Shown here piece after piece: positions 27,868-36,219 of a stretch of 64,000 bases of DNA. The notes under the pieces are model-generated. The model was given only the letters and a program-made list of their open reading frames with translations, did not search any database and had not been told where the DNA came from. Numbering within the stretch: the stretch's first letter is position 1; each line of letters opens with the position of its first letter. The stretch is from Ovoidimarina sp038744785. Its GTDB lineage: Bacteria; Pseudomonadota; Alphaproteobacteria; Rhodobacterales; Rhodobacteraceae. The stretch is from the NCBI GenBank assembly GCA_038744785.1, contig JBCDLX010000022.1, positions 1 through 64,000 on the forward strand. The letters are read 5' to 3'. The translations under genes and the position numbers were made by a program.

Positions 27868-28524
27868 TCAGCGCAGATTGACGCGGAGCGCGGCGGCAGC
27901 GGCAAATGGCAGGATCGCAGCCGCCGCCAGCGAGATCGCCGCAAGGAGCGCCAGGGCAGTTCCAGCCGCAAGCCCCTCTGCACCAACCCGCGCCGCCTCG
28001 GCCCCAAAGATTAAGGTCGGAACGTAGAGTGGAAGGACAAGAAGCGACAGAAGAAGCCCCCCGCGCCTGAGGCCCACTGTCAGCGCCGCCCCAAATGCCC
28101 CGATTATTGATAGCGCTGGCGTGCCCAGAAATAACGAGAGCGTCAGCCAGCCAAAGGCATTTGGAGCAAGATTTAGAAGAACGCCCAAAGCTGGCGCCGC
28201 AAGCGTAAGCGGCAGACCTGTCGTTACCCAGTGCGCAGCAGCCTTGGCAGCCACCACGGCCTCAAGCGGGATCGGTGCTGTTGCGAGCACGTCAAGCGAT
28301 CCATCGTCCCGATCCAGCGCGAACAGCCGATCAAGCGACAGAAGGCAAGCCAAGAGCGCACCGATCCACAAAATGCCGGGGGCAATGGCGCGCAATAACG
28401 ACGTCTCTGGGCCAACAGCAAACGGCACCAGCGTGACCACGATCAAGAAAAACACGAGCGCCAGCCCGAAGCCCCCGCCCGCCCGAATCGCAAGCCGCAG
28501 ATCGCGCCAGAAAACGGCGCTCAT
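27868..28524 (-). CDS. ccmB: Heme exporter protein CcmB
   Basis: The 218-residue membrane protein has six hydrophobic segments and the family motif LDRLFALDRDDGSLDVL (about 65-81). It pairs with the CcmA ATPase, and the complex releases holo-CcmE from CcmCD. It starts inside the last 4 nt of ccmA. Confidence 0.95.
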   Translation of the reverse strand: MSAVFWRDLRLAIRAGGGFGLALVFFLIVVTLVPFAVGPETSLLRAIAPGILWIGALLACLLSLDRLFALDRDDGSLDVLATAPIPLEAVVAAKAAAHWVTTGLPLTLAAPALGVLLNLAPNAFGWLTLSLFLGTPALSIIGAFGAALTVGLRRGGLLLSLLVLPLYVPTLIFGAEAARVGAEGLAAGTALALLAAISLAAAAILPFAAAAALRVNLR

Positions 28525-29141
28525 GCGAAGGCCCCTTCAAAAGGATCGGACGCGACCGCCCGTCCCTTCGGACGATAGAATTCCAGCTGAAGCGTTTCCG
28601 CATCTATCTCAAGGTCGGTGTGGGTCGCGATGATCGCTGAACCACCCTGCCCCAGATGCGCACGAACCATGCCGCCAAACTGCGCAACGGCGCGGTCGTC
28701 AAGCGAAACGGTCGGTTCATCCAGAAGCCAAACCGGTCGCCCGGTGACCGCCAGCCGCGCAAGACCCAGTCGCCGCTTTTGCCCCGCCGACAGGTTTTGG
28801 ACCGGACGGTGCCTTAAGGAGCCAAGGTCAAACGCCTCGATCGCGGGGCCGATGTCGCTTGCACCAAACATCCCCGCCCAGAACCTAAGGTTCTCTTCTG
28901 CCGTCAGTGTGCCTTTCAGCGCGTCCGCATGGCCGGCATAGGCCATCGCGTCGGGTTCTGCAGTAACCTCCCCGGCATCAGACGGCTGCAATCCGGCCAA
29001 TGTACGCAAAAGCGTCGTCTTACCGGATCCGTTCGGCCCGCGAAGGATAAGCGCAGCACCCGGCTCTAGCGCGAAGGACATGCCCTCGAGCACGCGGATG
29101 CCGCCCCGGCTGCAGGAAAGATCTGTCACGGTCAAGGCCAT
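28521..29141 (-). CDS. ccmA: Heme exporter ATP-binding protein CcmA
   Basis: The 206-residue ABC ATPase has Walker A GPNGSGKTT, signature LSAGQKRRLG and Walker B VWLLDEPTVSLD, then H-loop ATHTD. Its short length and the CRGG-like N-terminus (DLSCSRGGIRVL) are characteristic of CcmA. It is the first gene of the ccm run. Confidence 0.95.
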   Translation of the reverse strand: MALTVTDLSCSRGGIRVLEGMSFALEPGAALILRGPNGSGKTTLLRTLAGLQPSDAGEVTAEPDAMAYAGHADALKGTLTAEENLRFWAGMFGASDIGPAIEAFDLGSLRHRPVQNLSAGQKRRLGLARLAVTGRPVWLLDEPTVSLDDRAVAQFGGMVRAHLGQGGSAIIATHTDLEIDAETLQLEFYRPKGRAVASDPFEGAFA

Positions 29142-29184
29142 TGGGTCTGGGTAACGTCAAGCCAAGCCGGGGGAAAGCCGGTTC

Positions 29185-29538
29185 TCAGACTGGGATAAGC
29201 GCAAGACCAACGCGACGGCCTTCGCTCAAAAGAATGTTGTAAGTCCGGCAGGCCGCCGGCGAGTTCATGACATCGACTCCAATCCCAGCCGCGTCCAAAG
29301 CGTCCCGTAGACCGGGCGGTACCTGCGCAATCTCGGCCCCCGTGCCGACAAAGATGACGTCGAGCGCGCCTTTGGCAGCCAACAGAGTATTGGTGTCATC
29401 ATACCCACCCCAAGGCACCACACCCGACGGCAGAACGGCTATTGCACCCTGATGCGCCGTGCCTCCGATCCGGAAAAACCCAGGGCCGTACCCATCGACG
29501 GGCATCGCATTCGTGTAGGTGATTTCGTTCAGACGCAT
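29185..29538 (-). CDS. Mth938-like (DUF498) domain protein
   Basis: This 117-residue protein from ATG 29538 (MRLNEITYT) belongs to the Mth938/AAMDC-type fold. Conserved stretches are VLPSGVVPWGG, DVIFVGTGAEI and GVDVMNSPAACRTYN. The biochemical role is unknown; related proteins are found with respiratory assembly factors. It lies between the sec genes and ccmA, the usual roseobacter position. Here, however, two permease genes intervene between it and secF. Confidence 0.85.
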   Translation of the reverse strand: MRLNEITYTNAMPVDGYGPGFFRIGGTAHQGAIAVLPSGVVPWGGYDDTNTLLAAKGALDVIFVGTGAEIAQVPPGLRDALDAAGIGVDVMNSPAACRTYNILLSEGRRVGLALIPV

Positions 29539-29548
29539 AGGCTGGACC

Positions 29549-30289
29549 CTAGTCCCAAACCGGCAAGCCGGAAAGTGCGGAGGCTGCGATGATCGCATAG
29601 GCGATCCCGCGATAAACACGCTCCTGCCCCGGACGGAACAGCCACGCCCCGATGACATTTCCCAAAAGGCTCGGCGCGACCAGAACACATCCCAGAAGAA
29701 CAGCACCTACCTCCAGCCGCCCGATCAGCGCCAGAACCGGCAAGTACACGACATCGGTCAGGATCAAATATAGTAGCGTATTGGCCCGTATCACTTGCAC
29801 CGGCAAGGGACTGGCCATGTAAAGAAGGATCACAGGCGGCCCGGGCAGGCCCGCGATCCCCATCAGCACGCCGCCCAAGCCGCCAGTTCCAAAGATCATC
29901 GGCCTCGTAAGGGTTCCGCGATATCGCAGCCCTGAAATCAGGCACACCAGAAGCAATAGCGCGATGCCTGACACTGCGTATCGAAAGAAAACTGGCGAGG
30001 CGAGAGACAGCAAGTAAAGACCAATCGGCAACCCGATGATCAGTCCGCCGGTCAAGCGCAGGACATCGGCCCGGTGCCCTTCGCGCAGGGCACGCGGAAC
30101 CGTTGGCAGCGGCGCAATCAGATCGAAAACCACCAGTGTCGTGATCGCAGCGAAGGGTGACAGAAACTGACCTGCGACCGGCAGATAGATCATCGCCGTC
30201 CCAAACCCCGAGAAACCACGCACCAGCCCTGCAACGAAGGCTGCCGCTACCAGAAGCCACAGGTCGGGTCCGGTCGCGGCAAGTGTCAT
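29549..30289 (-). CDS. TauE/SafE-family permease (copy 1)
   Basis: The 246-residue membrane protein has about eight spans and two TauE/SafE repeats, seen as GLVRGFSGFGTAMIYLP near the N-terminus and GGVLMGIAGLPGPPVILLYM in the middle. These permeases are thought to export sulfite, sulfoacetate or other organosulfur anions. I chose ATG 30289 (MTLAATG). It is adjacent to a second, diverged copy (30318-31073) in the same orientation. Confidence 0.87.
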   Translation of the reverse strand: MTLAATGPDLWLLVAAAFVAGLVRGFSGFGTAMIYLPVAGQFLSPFAAITTLVVFDLIAPLPTVPRALREGHRADVLRLTGGLIIGLPIGLYLLSLASPVFFRYAVSGIALLLLVCLISGLRYRGTLTRPMIFGTGGLGGVLMGIAGLPGPPVILLYMASPLPVQVIRANTLLYLILTDVVYLPVLALIGRLEVGAVLLGCVLVAPSLLGNVIGAWLFRPGQERVYRGIAYAIIAASALSGLPVWD

Positions 30290-30317
30290 CGGGGGGCTCG
30301 GTCTGCCATAAAGGCTT

Positions 30318-31073
30318 CTAACCGGCCGCCCCGCGTAGGCCCAGCGCAATCGCGACCGCTATCAGCGCATAGGCGACCGCGCGATACAGCGCCTCGCGAC
30401 GCGGATCGAACAGGGCCCGCCCTGCCAACCCTCCAGCCGCATAGGCCGGCAACAGCATCGCGCCAAGCCAAAGCGCGTGTCCCGTGATCAGTCCCTGCAG
30501 CGCCATCTGTGGAACGACAAGCAGACTTCCGAGCGTCAGGAACACCAGCGTGTTGGCCCGCATTCTTGCAGCCCCTCCCCCTGCGGCAAGGTTGAACAGG
30601 ATAACCGCAGGCCCCAACAGACCCGTCGCGCCGCCTAGAACACCCGCGAGCCCCGCAACGCCGACCGAAGCCCGAATCCCCGGACGCACCGACAGCCTAA
30701 CCCCCGCGATCAGGACCAGAAGCGTCAGCGCCGCTAGCCCTGAGACCGCGAACTGCGTGGTTCTTGGATCTACCGTCCGCAACACCCAGATCCCAACCGG
30801 CAACGTCAAAGTCGCGGCCAGAGCCATATACACAGTTTCCCGCCGGTCGCATTCGCCCCAAGCCCTAGGAACAAGGGTGACAAGCGAAGACAGTGCAGAC
30901 AGCGCAAACGCCGCGATTGCTGTTGCCGGATCGATCAGCACTGTTGCTATCGGAAGAAAAATCAGACCCGCGCCAAAACCCGCAAAGCCGTAAACGACCC
31001 CAGCGGCGAAGGTCGCAGCCAGAAGAAGCGGCAAATGCGGCAGCGCAAGCGCGGCCGCGAAGGCTTCAGGCAT
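30318..31073 (-). CDS. TauE/SafE-family permease (copy 2)
   Basis: The 251-residue membrane protein has about eight spans and the family repeats GVVYGFAGFGAGLIFLP and GVLGGATGLLGPAVILFN. It overlaps the secF stop region by 8 nt, so it is probably translated from the sec transcript. It is a diverged paralogue of the gene at 29549-30289. The two could form a heteromer or handle different anions; nothing in the sequence decides this. Confidence 0.87.
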   Translation of the reverse strand: MPEAFAAALALPHLPLLLAATFAAGVVYGFAGFGAGLIFLPIATVLIDPATAIAAFALSALSSLVTLVPRAWGECDRRETVYMALAATLTLPVGIWVLRTVDPRTTQFAVSGLAALTLLVLIAGVRLSVRPGIRASVGVAGLAGVLGGATGLLGPAVILFNLAAGGGAARMRANTLVFLTLGSLLVVPQMALQGLITGHALWLGAMLLPAYAAGGLAGRALFDPRREALYRAVAYALIAVAIALGLRGAAG

Positions 31074-32034
31074 CGACGTTCGCGTACTGGTTTCCTGCGT
31101 TGGCGTCAGGCTTCGACCAATCGCGCTTCACGCCAAGGAAAAGCAGGATCGCCGAGGCGACGAACACCGACGAATAGGTGCCGACGATCACACCCCAGAT
31201 CATGGCGAACACGAACCCGCGGATCACGTCGCCGCCCAGAACGTACAGCGACACCAGTGCCAGGAGGGTCGTGACCGAGGTCATGACAGTTCGCGACAGG
31301 GTTTCATTAATTGACAGCGAAAGCACCTCTTTGAGGTCCTTTTTCTTGTATTTGCGAAGGTTCTCGCGAACCCGGTCGAACACAACGACGGTGTCGTTCA
31401 ACGAATAGCCCACAATGGTCAGAAGCGCCGCGATGATCGCAAGATCGAACCGGATCTGAAGAAGCGAGAATATCCCAATGGTCAGCACGATATCATGCAC
31501 AAGGGCGGCCACAGCACCCAGCGAAAACTGCCATTCGAATCGAAGCCAGATGTAGACAAGGACCGCGCCAATCGCGAGCAGGACGGCAAGGATCGCTGTT
31601 TGGACCAACTCGCCCGAGACCTTTGGACCCACGGATTCCACCGCGGGGAATGTGATTGACGGATCAAACGTTTGAAGCGCCGTTTCAACAGCAAGCACCG
31701 TGTCAGCCGACACGCTTTCATCGCCCGCCTGCGCCTGAATGCGGATCATGGCGACATTTTCGTCCGGCCCAAACGTTGGATCGAAAACCTCGGTGATCGA
31801 GACATCGCCCAGATCAAGCGGCGCTATTGCGTCGCGGTATGCGCCGACATCGACGGCTTGCGTCGATTCCGTTCGGATCGTGGTGCCGCCCCTAAAATCG
31901 ATGCCGAAATTCAGCCCGACAATCAGGAAGATAAGAACCGAACCGATCATCGCGGCGATTGACGCACCGAACGTTGCCCGCCAGTAACGGAAAAAATCCC
32001 AGCTCGTTTGTTTCGGGACCAGGCGCAGGCGCAT
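31066..32034 (-). CDS. secF: Protein translocase subunit SecF
   Basis: The 322-residue membrane protein, with SecD, uses the proton gradient to complete Sec export at the periplasmic face. It has the N-terminal span followed by FGIDFRGGTTI, a periplasmic domain, and the SecF membrane motif GYSLNDTVVVFDRVRENLR (about 220-238). It begins 3 nt after the secD stop. Confidence 0.97.
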   Translation of the reverse strand: MRLRLVPKQTSWDFFRYWRATFGASIAAMIGSVLIFLIVGLNFGIDFRGGTTIRTESTQAVDVGAYRDAIAPLDLGDVSITEVFDPTFGPDENVAMIRIQAQAGDESVSADTVLAVETALQTFDPSITFPAVESVGPKVSGELVQTAILAVLLAIGAVLVYIWLRFEWQFSLGAVAALVHDIVLTIGIFSLLQIRFDLAIIAALLTIVGYSLNDTVVVFDRVRENLRKYKKKDLKEVLSLSINETLSRTVMTSVTTLLALVSLYVLGGDVIRGFVFAMIWGVIVGTYSSVFVASAILLFLGVKRDWSKPDANAGNQYANVDA

Positions 32035-32037
32035 CTG

Positions 32038-33699
32038 TCAGACCTCGATCGTCTTGGGGCGGCGGCGCTCGAACCACATCACAACCATCAGGCGGGTGAG
32101 GAAGATCGCCGTGAAGACCGAGGTCAGAATACCCAGGCCCAGCGTAACCGAGAACCCGCGCACAGGCCCCGAACCGACGGCAAACAGGATCGCCGCTGTA
32201 ATGAAAGTGGTGATGTTGGCGTCCAGAATGGCGCTCAGCGCCTTTTCGTAGCCAAGCTCAATGGCCCGCGCTGGACCTTTCGCGGTCTTTAGCTCTTCGC
32301 GTATTCGTTCAAACACGAGCACATTCGCGTCAACCGCCATACCAATCGTCAGAACGATCCCGGCGATCCCCGGCAGCGTCAACGTGGCGCCGATCAGCGA
32401 CAGAAGCCCAAAGATCATAGCAACGTTCAGGATCAGCGCGATGTTCGCGAATATCCCGAAAAGCCCATAGCTCAGCCCCATAAACACAAGAACGGCCGCA
32501 AAGGCCACGATGCAGGCAATCCGTCCTGCGTCGATGCTGTCCTGTCCAAGCTCTGGACCGATAGTCCGTTCCTCGAGGAAAATAAGCTCAGCCGGTAGCG
32601 CGCCAGCGCGCAAAAGTACCGCCAGGTTCGTCGATTCCTCGATGGTGAAGTTCCCGGTAATAATCCCCGATCCACCGGGAATATGGGATTGGATCACGGG
32701 CGCCGAGATCACCTCTTCGTCCAAGACAATTGCAAACGGAGAACCGATGTTTTCAGCTGTGTAATCCCCGAACTTTCGCGCGCCGGACGGATTGAACCGG
32801 AACGTCACGGCAGGCCGGCCGTTCTGATCGAAGCTCGGTTGCGCGTCGGTGAGTTCCTCTCCGGTCACGACCGGTGTACGCTCAAGCTGATAGAACGCGC
32901 CCGGTTCGTCGATAGATGGCAGCGTGATCGACCGGCCGCCTGCCACGTCATCTGCTGACGAGGCACGACCCACCACAGGGTTAAACGTCAATTGCGCCGT
33001 CGTTCCGATCAGCGCTTTCAATTCGGCGGCCGAACCCACGCCCGGCACCTGGATGAGGATCCGGTCGGTGCCCTGACGTTGGATCGTGGGTTCACGTGTG
33101 CCCACCTCGTCCACGCGGCGACGGATGATCTCAAGCGATTGACGGATCGTCCGGTCGTCTGTCGCGCGCTTTTCCTCGTCCGTCAGGCTCACAACGAGCG
33201 TGTCTCCCTGGCCGGCGACCTGAATGTCGGTCGATCCAATACCTGTCAATGACACCACGGGCTGCGCCAACCCGCGCGCAATTTCGACGGCACGACGTAA
33301 TCCATCGGGCTGCGAGATCCTGATACGCAATTCGTCGACAGGGCCGTCTTGCCGGCGGATCGTGCCCACCTCATCGCGCGCCTCGCGAAGCGCGTCCCGC
33401 ACCTCGGGCCAAAGCGCATCCATTCGTCCTTCATACACATCTTCAACCTGCACTTCGGCCAAAAGATGCGCGCCGCCGCGCAGATCAAGTCCGAGGTTTA
33501 CAAGTGATGAGGGAAGGAACTCCGGCCACCCTGACCGCGCCTCTAAACGTTCAGGCGTCTCGCCCAGAACCTCAATCTCGGCCACCGCGTCATTGTGCTG
33601 TTCGACCTTGGTATAAAACGCATTGGGCATCGCCATAAGCAGCCCAGCCGCGACGACGCACCAAATAAGAATCCGCTTCCAGAGATCTATCTGAAGCAT
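32038..33699 (-). CDS. secD: Protein translocase subunit SecD
   Basis: The 553-residue partner of SecF has a first membrane span, the D1 motif LGLDLRGGAHLL and a large periplasmic P1 domain. Five C-terminal spans carry GMAVDANVLVFERIREELK, the conserved Asp-containing TM4 motif. It follows yajC by 9 nt. Length is normal for alphaproteobacteria. Confidence 0.97.
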   Translation of the reverse strand: MLQIDLWKRILIWCVVAAGLLMAMPNAFYTKVEQHNDAVAEIEVLGETPERLEARSGWPEFLPSSLVNLGLDLRGGAHLLAEVQVEDVYEGRMDALWPEVRDALREARDEVGTIRRQDGPVDELRIRISQPDGLRRAVEIARGLAQPVVSLTGIGSTDIQVAGQGDTLVVSLTDEEKRATDDRTIRQSLEIIRRRVDEVGTREPTIQRQGTDRILIQVPGVGSAAELKALIGTTAQLTFNPVVGRASSADDVAGGRSITLPSIDEPGAFYQLERTPVVTGEELTDAQPSFDQNGRPAVTFRFNPSGARKFGDYTAENIGSPFAIVLDEEVISAPVIQSHIPGGSGIITGNFTIEESTNLAVLLRAGALPAELIFLEERTIGPELGQDSIDAGRIACIVAFAAVLVFMGLSYGLFGIFANIALILNVAMIFGLLSLIGATLTLPGIAGIVLTIGMAVDANVLVFERIREELKTAKGPARAIELGYEKALSAILDANITTFITAAILFAVGSGPVRGFSVTLGLGILTSVFTAIFLTRLMVVMWFERRRPKTIEV

Positions 33700-33708
33700 G
33701 AAACGCCC

Positions 33709-34035
33709 TTACGAGGCAGGTTCAGTCTTGGACAGAACCTGAGCGACAGTGCTACGCACCACACGGACCTTGACGCCTTCGGCGAGCTCGACCTCAATCT
33801 CATTGGCATCGTCATCCTTGACCTTGGTGACCTTACCGATCAGCCCGCCTTGCGTGACAATCTGGTCGCCCCGACGCAAGGCCGCAACCATCGCGTTGTG
33901 TTCCTTCACCTTCTTTTGCTGTGGGCGGATGAGAAGGAAATACATGATCGCGAAGATAAGGATCAGTGGAATGAAACTGCCAAGGGCGCCTGCGCCTCCC
34001 CCGGCCGCTTGCGCAAAGGCAGGCGTTGCAAACAT
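33709..34035 (-). CDS. yajC: Preprotein translocase subunit YajC
   Basis: The 108-residue protein starts at ATG 34035 (MFATPAFAQ); the frame continues to 34269 without a better start. One membrane span (GSFIPLILIFAIMYFLLI) is followed by the invariant RPQQKK and a cytoplasmic SH3-like tail with GDQIVTQGGLIGKV. It is an accessory part of the SecDF-YajC complex and leads the sec operon. Confidence 0.95.
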   Translation of the reverse strand: MFATPAFAQAAGGGAGALGSFIPLILIFAIMYFLLIRPQQKKVKEHNAMVAALRRGDQIVTQGGLIGKVTKVKDDDANEIEVELAEGVKVRVVRSTVAQVLSKTEPAS

Positions 34036-34147
34036 ATCTCTACCCCGTTTGTCCGGGGCTTCGTCTGCCCCCGTTCTCGTCGGCTCGGGTTCTATCTGTG
34101 GTGCCGGGTCTTGGCAAGCAAGCCGATGACAGCGATATCTTTTGCTA

Positions 34148-34864
34148 ATGCGGTGGATCACCCTTTTTCTTGCTCTCTCGACCCCGTCTTTGGCCGAGAC
34201 ACCACGCCCGCCCATGGTGCCGCTCGAAGCGCATCCCGACTGGGCGGCCATCGGGCGCGTCAATGTCACAGGCTATCGCCGTCGATCGGCCTGCACAGGC
34301 ACACTTGTGTCGCCCAATCGCGTCGTAACAGCGGCGCATTGCCTGTTTCGCGATGGCGAACCGGCGCGCGTAGAGGACATTCGGTTCGCGGCCGGCTGGT
34401 TTCGGGGAACACCCGCCGCAGTCGGGCGAGTGACGTCGGTCGACTTTCCGGGTCTCTGGTCACCCGGGGCGCCTGCTACGGCGGACACCATTGCGTCAGA
34501 CGTTGCAATCCTGACCCTGAGTGACCCGATCACTGACGTCGAGCCTCTGCCCGTTTCCAAAGGCGATGGTGGCGAGATGCGCATTATCGGCTACCGCTGG
34601 GACAGGCCGCACGCCCTAACCGACCACACACCCTGCATTGGCACTGCCCGGTTTGCGCCTGCCTTGGGACTGACCTGTCGGGTCGTTTCGGGCACATCCG
34701 GCGCCCCTGTCTTGACGCTGGAGGACGGTGCGTGGGCGGTGATGGGTGTCACCAGCGCGCGCGCCGACGGCATAACACTTGCCGCCCCGATCTCGCGTCA
34801 AAGCATTTCGCGCTCGCAAACGCCCGGCATAGAGTCCGCGTCAACGCCAATGCGCCGCGACTAA
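34148..34864 (+). CDS. Secreted trypsin-like serine protease
   Basis: The 238-residue protein has a signal peptide (MRWITLFLALSTPSLAE). The chymotrypsin-fold triad is visible: His64 in TAAHC, Asp118 in SDVAILTL and Ser184 in SGTSGAP. Two Cys pairs (49 with 65, 163 with 177) are placed to form the usual disulfides. It is short and has no PDZ domain, so it is not DegP-like. ATG 34148 follows a TTG two codons upstream that is less likely. It stands divergently from yajC. Confidence 0.88.
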   Translation: MRWITLFLALSTPSLAETPRPPMVPLEAHPDWAAIGRVNVTGYRRRSACTGTLVSPNRVVTAAHCLFRDGEPARVEDIRFAAGWFRGTPAAVGRVTSVDFPGLWSPGAPATADTIASDVAILTLSDPITDVEPLPVSKGDGGEMRIIGYRWDRPHALTDHTPCIGTARFAPALGLTCRVVSGTSGAPVLTLEDGAWAVMGVTSARADGITLAAPISRQSISRSQTPGIESASTPMRRD

Positions 34865-34874
34865 AGCGATCTTG

Positions 34875-35471
34875 TCACGCGACCCTCAATGCTTCGATAT
34901 CAATGGCGATATCTTCGGCCAATTCGCGCACGCGGTTCGCTGCGTCACTCCTTTGGGCGTAGGCGCGCAGACCGAAAATCTCGGCCTGAAGGCGTCGGGC
35001 AAGTCTCTCGGGATCGGCATCGGCGGCAATTTCGCCTTGTGTTTTTGCCGCCTTAAAGCGGTCGGCGAACCCTGTCTCCACCCGTCGGATCAGATCCTCG
35101 GCAGCACGCCGCAGCGCGGGGTCATCCTCAGGCGTCTCAAGCACGGTTTTGACCAGCATACAGGCACGTGACGGTGCGTCGTGGTCGCATATGCCGCCCA
35201 AAGACCGCACGTGGGCTGCGAGCCCATCAAGCGGCGAAGCGTGTTCTTCCTGAATGCGGTCGAACTCACGCCCTGAGGCTTCGGCATAAAGCGCCAGCGC
35301 CTCAGCAAACAGCTTCTCTTTCGATCCGAAGGCTGCGTAGATGGAACCCGGACGCATATCAAGCGCCGCCTCAAGATCCTTAAGCGACGTGGCGTGATAG
35401 CCCTTCTCCCAAAACAGATCGCGTGCCCGGCCCAGGACCTCAACGCGATCATATGCCGCCGTTCTTGCCAT
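34875..35471 (-). CDS. TetR-family repressor
   Basis: The 198-residue regulator has an N-terminal helix-turn-helix (about 10-55: LFWEKGYHATSLKDLEAALDM, then SIYAAFGSKEKLF). A C-terminal ligand domain follows with TetR_C features (about 85-195). It is divergent from the AhpD-like gene at 35612. The 140-bp gap holds three copies of a TTGAGYGA-type palindrome, so it probably represses both itself and that gene. Confidence 0.92.
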   Translation of the reverse strand: MARTAAYDRVEVLGRARDLFWEKGYHATSLKDLEAALDMRPGSIYAAFGSKEKLFAEALALYAEASGREFDRIQEEHASPLDGLAAHVRSLGGICDHDAPSRACMLVKTVLETPEDDPALRRAAEDLIRRVETGFADRFKAAKTQGEIAADADPERLARRLQAEIFGLRAYAQRSDAANRVRELAEDIAIDIEALRVA

Positions 35472-35498
35472 GCGCTTCCCTTTCTCACGCGCTCACGC

Positions 35499-35514
35499 TT
35501 GAGTGACTGTTCAA
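35499..35514. promoter_or_regulatory. TetR operator-like inverted repeat 1
   Basis: TTGAGTGACTGTTCAA is an imperfect palindrome 27 bp from the TetR start codon. It shares arms with two more copies in the same gap. Confidence 0.65.
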
Positions 35515-35520
35515 ATATAT

Positions 35521-35540
35521 ACTTGAATGATTGCTCAAGT
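35521..35540. promoter_or_regulatory. TetR operator-like inverted repeat 2
   Basis: ACTTGAATGATTGCTCAAGT has near-perfect arms (ACTTGA..., ...TCAAGT). Its centre is 24 bp from that of repeat 1, close to two helical turns and a bit. Confidence 0.7.
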
Positions 35541-35562
35541 AAAGCTATGTCGCCTTCACGGA

Positions 35563-35582
35563 ATTTGAGTGATCGCTCAAAT
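35563..35582. promoter_or_regulatory. TetR operator-like inverted repeat 3
   Basis: ATTTGAGTGATCGCTCAAAT is the best copy, palindromic at 18 of 20 positions. It lies 30 bp upstream of the AhpD-like start, where repressor binding would block transcription or initiation. Confidence 0.75.
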
Positions 35583-35611
35583 ATGGGCGCAAACCAGAAG
35601 GAATCAAAGAT

Positions 35612-36169
35612 ATGGCCGACTTCACACTGCACACCGAAGACACTGCTCCGGAAGAAAGCAAGCCGCTTATTGAGAAATCGAAGGCCGCCTTCGGTCGTCT
35701 GCCCGGCCTTCACGCCGTCATGGCCGAGGCGCCAGGACTGCTTGAGGGATATCAGATCCTGCACAACCTCTTTCAGACCAAGACAAGCTTTGACAAAGAC
35801 GAATTGACCGTGGTCTGGCAGACCATCAACGTCGAGCACGAATGCCATTACTGCGTTCCCGCACACACCGGCATCGCCAAGATGATGAAGGTGGACGACG
35901 CGATCATCGAAGCACTGCGGAACGAAACCCCGCTGCCTTCCGACAGGCTCGAAGCGCTGCGTACCTTTACGCTCGCAATCGTGCGCAAGCGCGGCAACGT
36001 CGACGAGGATGACCTAAACGCCTTCTTCGAAGCGGGTTATGAAAACCGCCAGGTTCTAGAGATCATTCTGGGTCTCGCCCAAAAAGTGATGTCGAACTAC
36101 ACCAACCACATCGCCGAGACACCGATCGACGCCGTGTTTAGACCGCTCGAGTGGCAAAAAGCAGCCTGA
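35612..36169 (+). CDS. AhpD-like/carboxymuconolactone decarboxylase family protein
   Basis: The 185-residue protein has the peroxidase-type motif ECHYCVPAHTGIAK with Cys78, Cys81 and His85, placing it in the alkylhydroperoxidase D-like group. Such proteins reduce peroxides with a CxxC pair or act as small redox enzymes. An AAGGA site precedes the ATG. It is controlled, most likely, by the divergent TetR-type gene through three palindromes. A strong terminator follows 22 nt after the stop. The true substrate is unknown. Confidence 0.88.
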   Translation: MADFTLHTEDTAPEESKPLIEKSKAAFGRLPGLHAVMAEAPGLLEGYQILHNLFQTKTSFDKDELTVVWQTINVEHECHYCVPAHTGIAKMMKVDDAIIEALRNETPLPSDRLEALRTFTLAIVRKRGNVDEDDLNAFFEAGYENRQVLEIILGLAQKVMSNYTNHIAETPIDAVFRPLEWQKAA

Positions 36170-36191
36170 GCGGCGGGCTCTAGTTACCGAG

Positions 36192-36219
36192 AAGGCCGGA
36201 CAGTCGTCCGGCCTTTTCC
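36192..36219. terminator. Bidirectional rho-independent terminator
   Basis: AAGGCCGGAC-AGTC-GTCCGGCCTT forms a perfect 10-bp stem with a 4-nt loop. A T-run follows on the plus strand. On the minus strand the bases after the stem are less U-rich. It separates the convergent AhpD-like gene and the coiled-coil membrane protein gene. Confidence 0.9.
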
